A DNA stretch of 10,737 nt, from positions 1-10,737 of the forward strand of contig JAQGII010000165.1 in NCBI GenBank assembly GCA_028291305.1, in the 5' to 3' direction. The position numbers were made by a program, and so were the translations under genes. This document shows positions 10,118-10,737 of the stretch, piece by piece; position 1 is the stretch's first letter; each line of letters opens with the position of its first letter. This stretch comes from Caulobacteraceae bacterium (GTDB taxonomy: Bacteria > Pseudomonadota > Alphaproteobacteria > Caulobacterales > Caulobacteraceae). The notes beneath the pieces were generated by a model, which was given only the letters and a program-made list of their open reading frames with translations, had not been told where the DNA came from and did not search any database.

Positions 10118-10737
10118 TCAGAGCGGCGCGCAGACCTCGTGCAGCCAGGCCTGGGCGTCGCCGTCCAGCAGGGGGCCGATCCTGGCCAGCACCGACGCGT
10201 GGTAGGCGTCCAGCTGGGCGATCTCCTCGGCGCTCAGCAGGGCCTTGTCGACCAGGCGGCGGTCGATCGGCGCCATGGTCAGCTGCTCGAAGCCCAGCAT
10301 CGGCCGCTCGCCGCCGGGGATGTCGGCGGCGGGGGTGACCACCTGCAGGCTCTCGATGCGGATGCCGTAGGCGCCGGTCTTGTAGTAGCCGGGCTCGTTG
10401 GAGACGATCATGCCGGGCAGCAGGGCCACCGTGCTGGGCGCCTTGGAGATTCGCTGCGGGCCCTCGTGCACGCCGAGGTAGGAGCCGACGCCGTGGCCGG
10501 TGCCGTGGTCGTAGTCGAGGCCGTGCGCCCAGAGGGCGGCGCGGGCCAGGGTGTCGAGCGCCGAACCGGTGATGCCCGCGGGGAAACGCACCCGGCCCAG
10601 CGCCAGGTGCCCTTTCAGGACCAGGGTGAACCGCTGGCGCATCTCCGCGCTCGGCTGGCCGATGGCCACGGTGCGGGTCACGTCGGTGGTGCCGTCCAGG
10701 TACTGGGCGCCGGAATCCACCAGCAGCAGGGAGTCCT
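10118..10737 (-). CDS. Xaa-Pro aminopeptidase, M24 family (N-terminal part outside window)
   Basis: The frame is open to the right edge, so only the C-terminal 205 residues are visible, coding up to TGA at 10118-10120. All five metal ligands of the pita-bread fold can be placed. Counting from the Val codon at 10718-10720 as residue 1, they are Asp2 (VDSGAQY), Asp13 (GTTDVTRT, 11 residues later as expected), His76 (GTGHGVG), Glu109 (SNEPGYY) and Glu123 (RIESL). The two-metal site releases an N-terminal residue next to proline. After the catalytic fold comes a tail of about 60 residues (FEQLTMAPIDRRLVDKALLS, then a helical end) typical of the C-terminal domain of the long, roughly 600-residue aminopeptidase P form. 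No signal peptide can be judged because the N-terminus is missing. The active site looks intact. Confidence 0.95.
   Translation of the reverse strand, partial: DSLLLVDSGAQYLDGTTDVTRTVAIGQPSAEMRQRFTLVLKGHLALGRVRFPAGITGSALDTLARAALWAHGLDYDHGTGHGVGSYLGVHEGPQRISKAPSTVALLPGMIVSNEPGYYKTGAYGIRIESLQVVTPAADIPGGERPMLGFEQLTMAPIDRRLVDKALLSAEEIAQLDAYHASVLARIGPLLDGDAQAWLHEVCAPL

Noticed and set aside
8517..10737. The three - strand genes as one new functional system
   Set aside because: The HNH gene differs in composition and is separated by 193 bp. The M24 peptidase and the SnoaL-like protein have no evident functional link to it, so grouping them would be speculation.

Overview
The window looks like chromosomal DNA of a GC-rich alphaproteobacterium of the Caulobacterales, most likely Caulobacter or Phenylobacterium. 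The FtsZ N-terminus ([20 protein letters not shown]) and its C-terminal peptide ([10 protein letters not shown]) closely match Caulobacter FtsZ as I remember it. The DNA before ftsZ has a perfect CtrA-type box (TTAA-N7-TTAA) and a CcrM/GcrA-type GANTC site, as expected of that cell-cycle circuit. The species assignment is inference; no search was run.

Left part (1-8348, all + strand): the 3' end of a polytopic membrane protein gene, a 188-bp regulatory gap, then ftsZ (cell-division GTPase), lpxC (lipid A deacetylase), bamD (outer-membrane assembly lipoprotein), recN (SMC-like repair ATPase) and ligA (NAD+-dependent DNA ligase). This is a conserved housekeeping block that joins septum formation, outer-membrane building and DNA repair/replication. 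recN and ligA are almost certainly cotranscribed (8-bp gap, with the ligA ribosome-binding site over the recN stop). The other genes are 100-110 bp apart and may have promoters of their own.

Right part (8349-10737, genes all on the - strand): a short spacer with a perfect hairpin; a visibly lower-GC gene for a zinc-binding HNH-like protein; a secreted SnoaL/NTF2-like protein; and, running off the right edge, the C-terminal part of an M24-family Xaa-Pro aminopeptidase. The HNH gene is the only part that looks like an acquired insert. Degenerate copies of the hairpin motif may lie on its other side.

I found no tRNA, rRNA, CRISPR array, transposase or recognisable riboswitch, and no convincing new multi-gene system. 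The best second-look items are the ftsZ control region, a ladder of TTAA half-sites and a helical-phase direct repeat before lpxC, an extra helix-hairpin-helix unit in LigA, and the HNH islet with its palindrome and flanking repeats.
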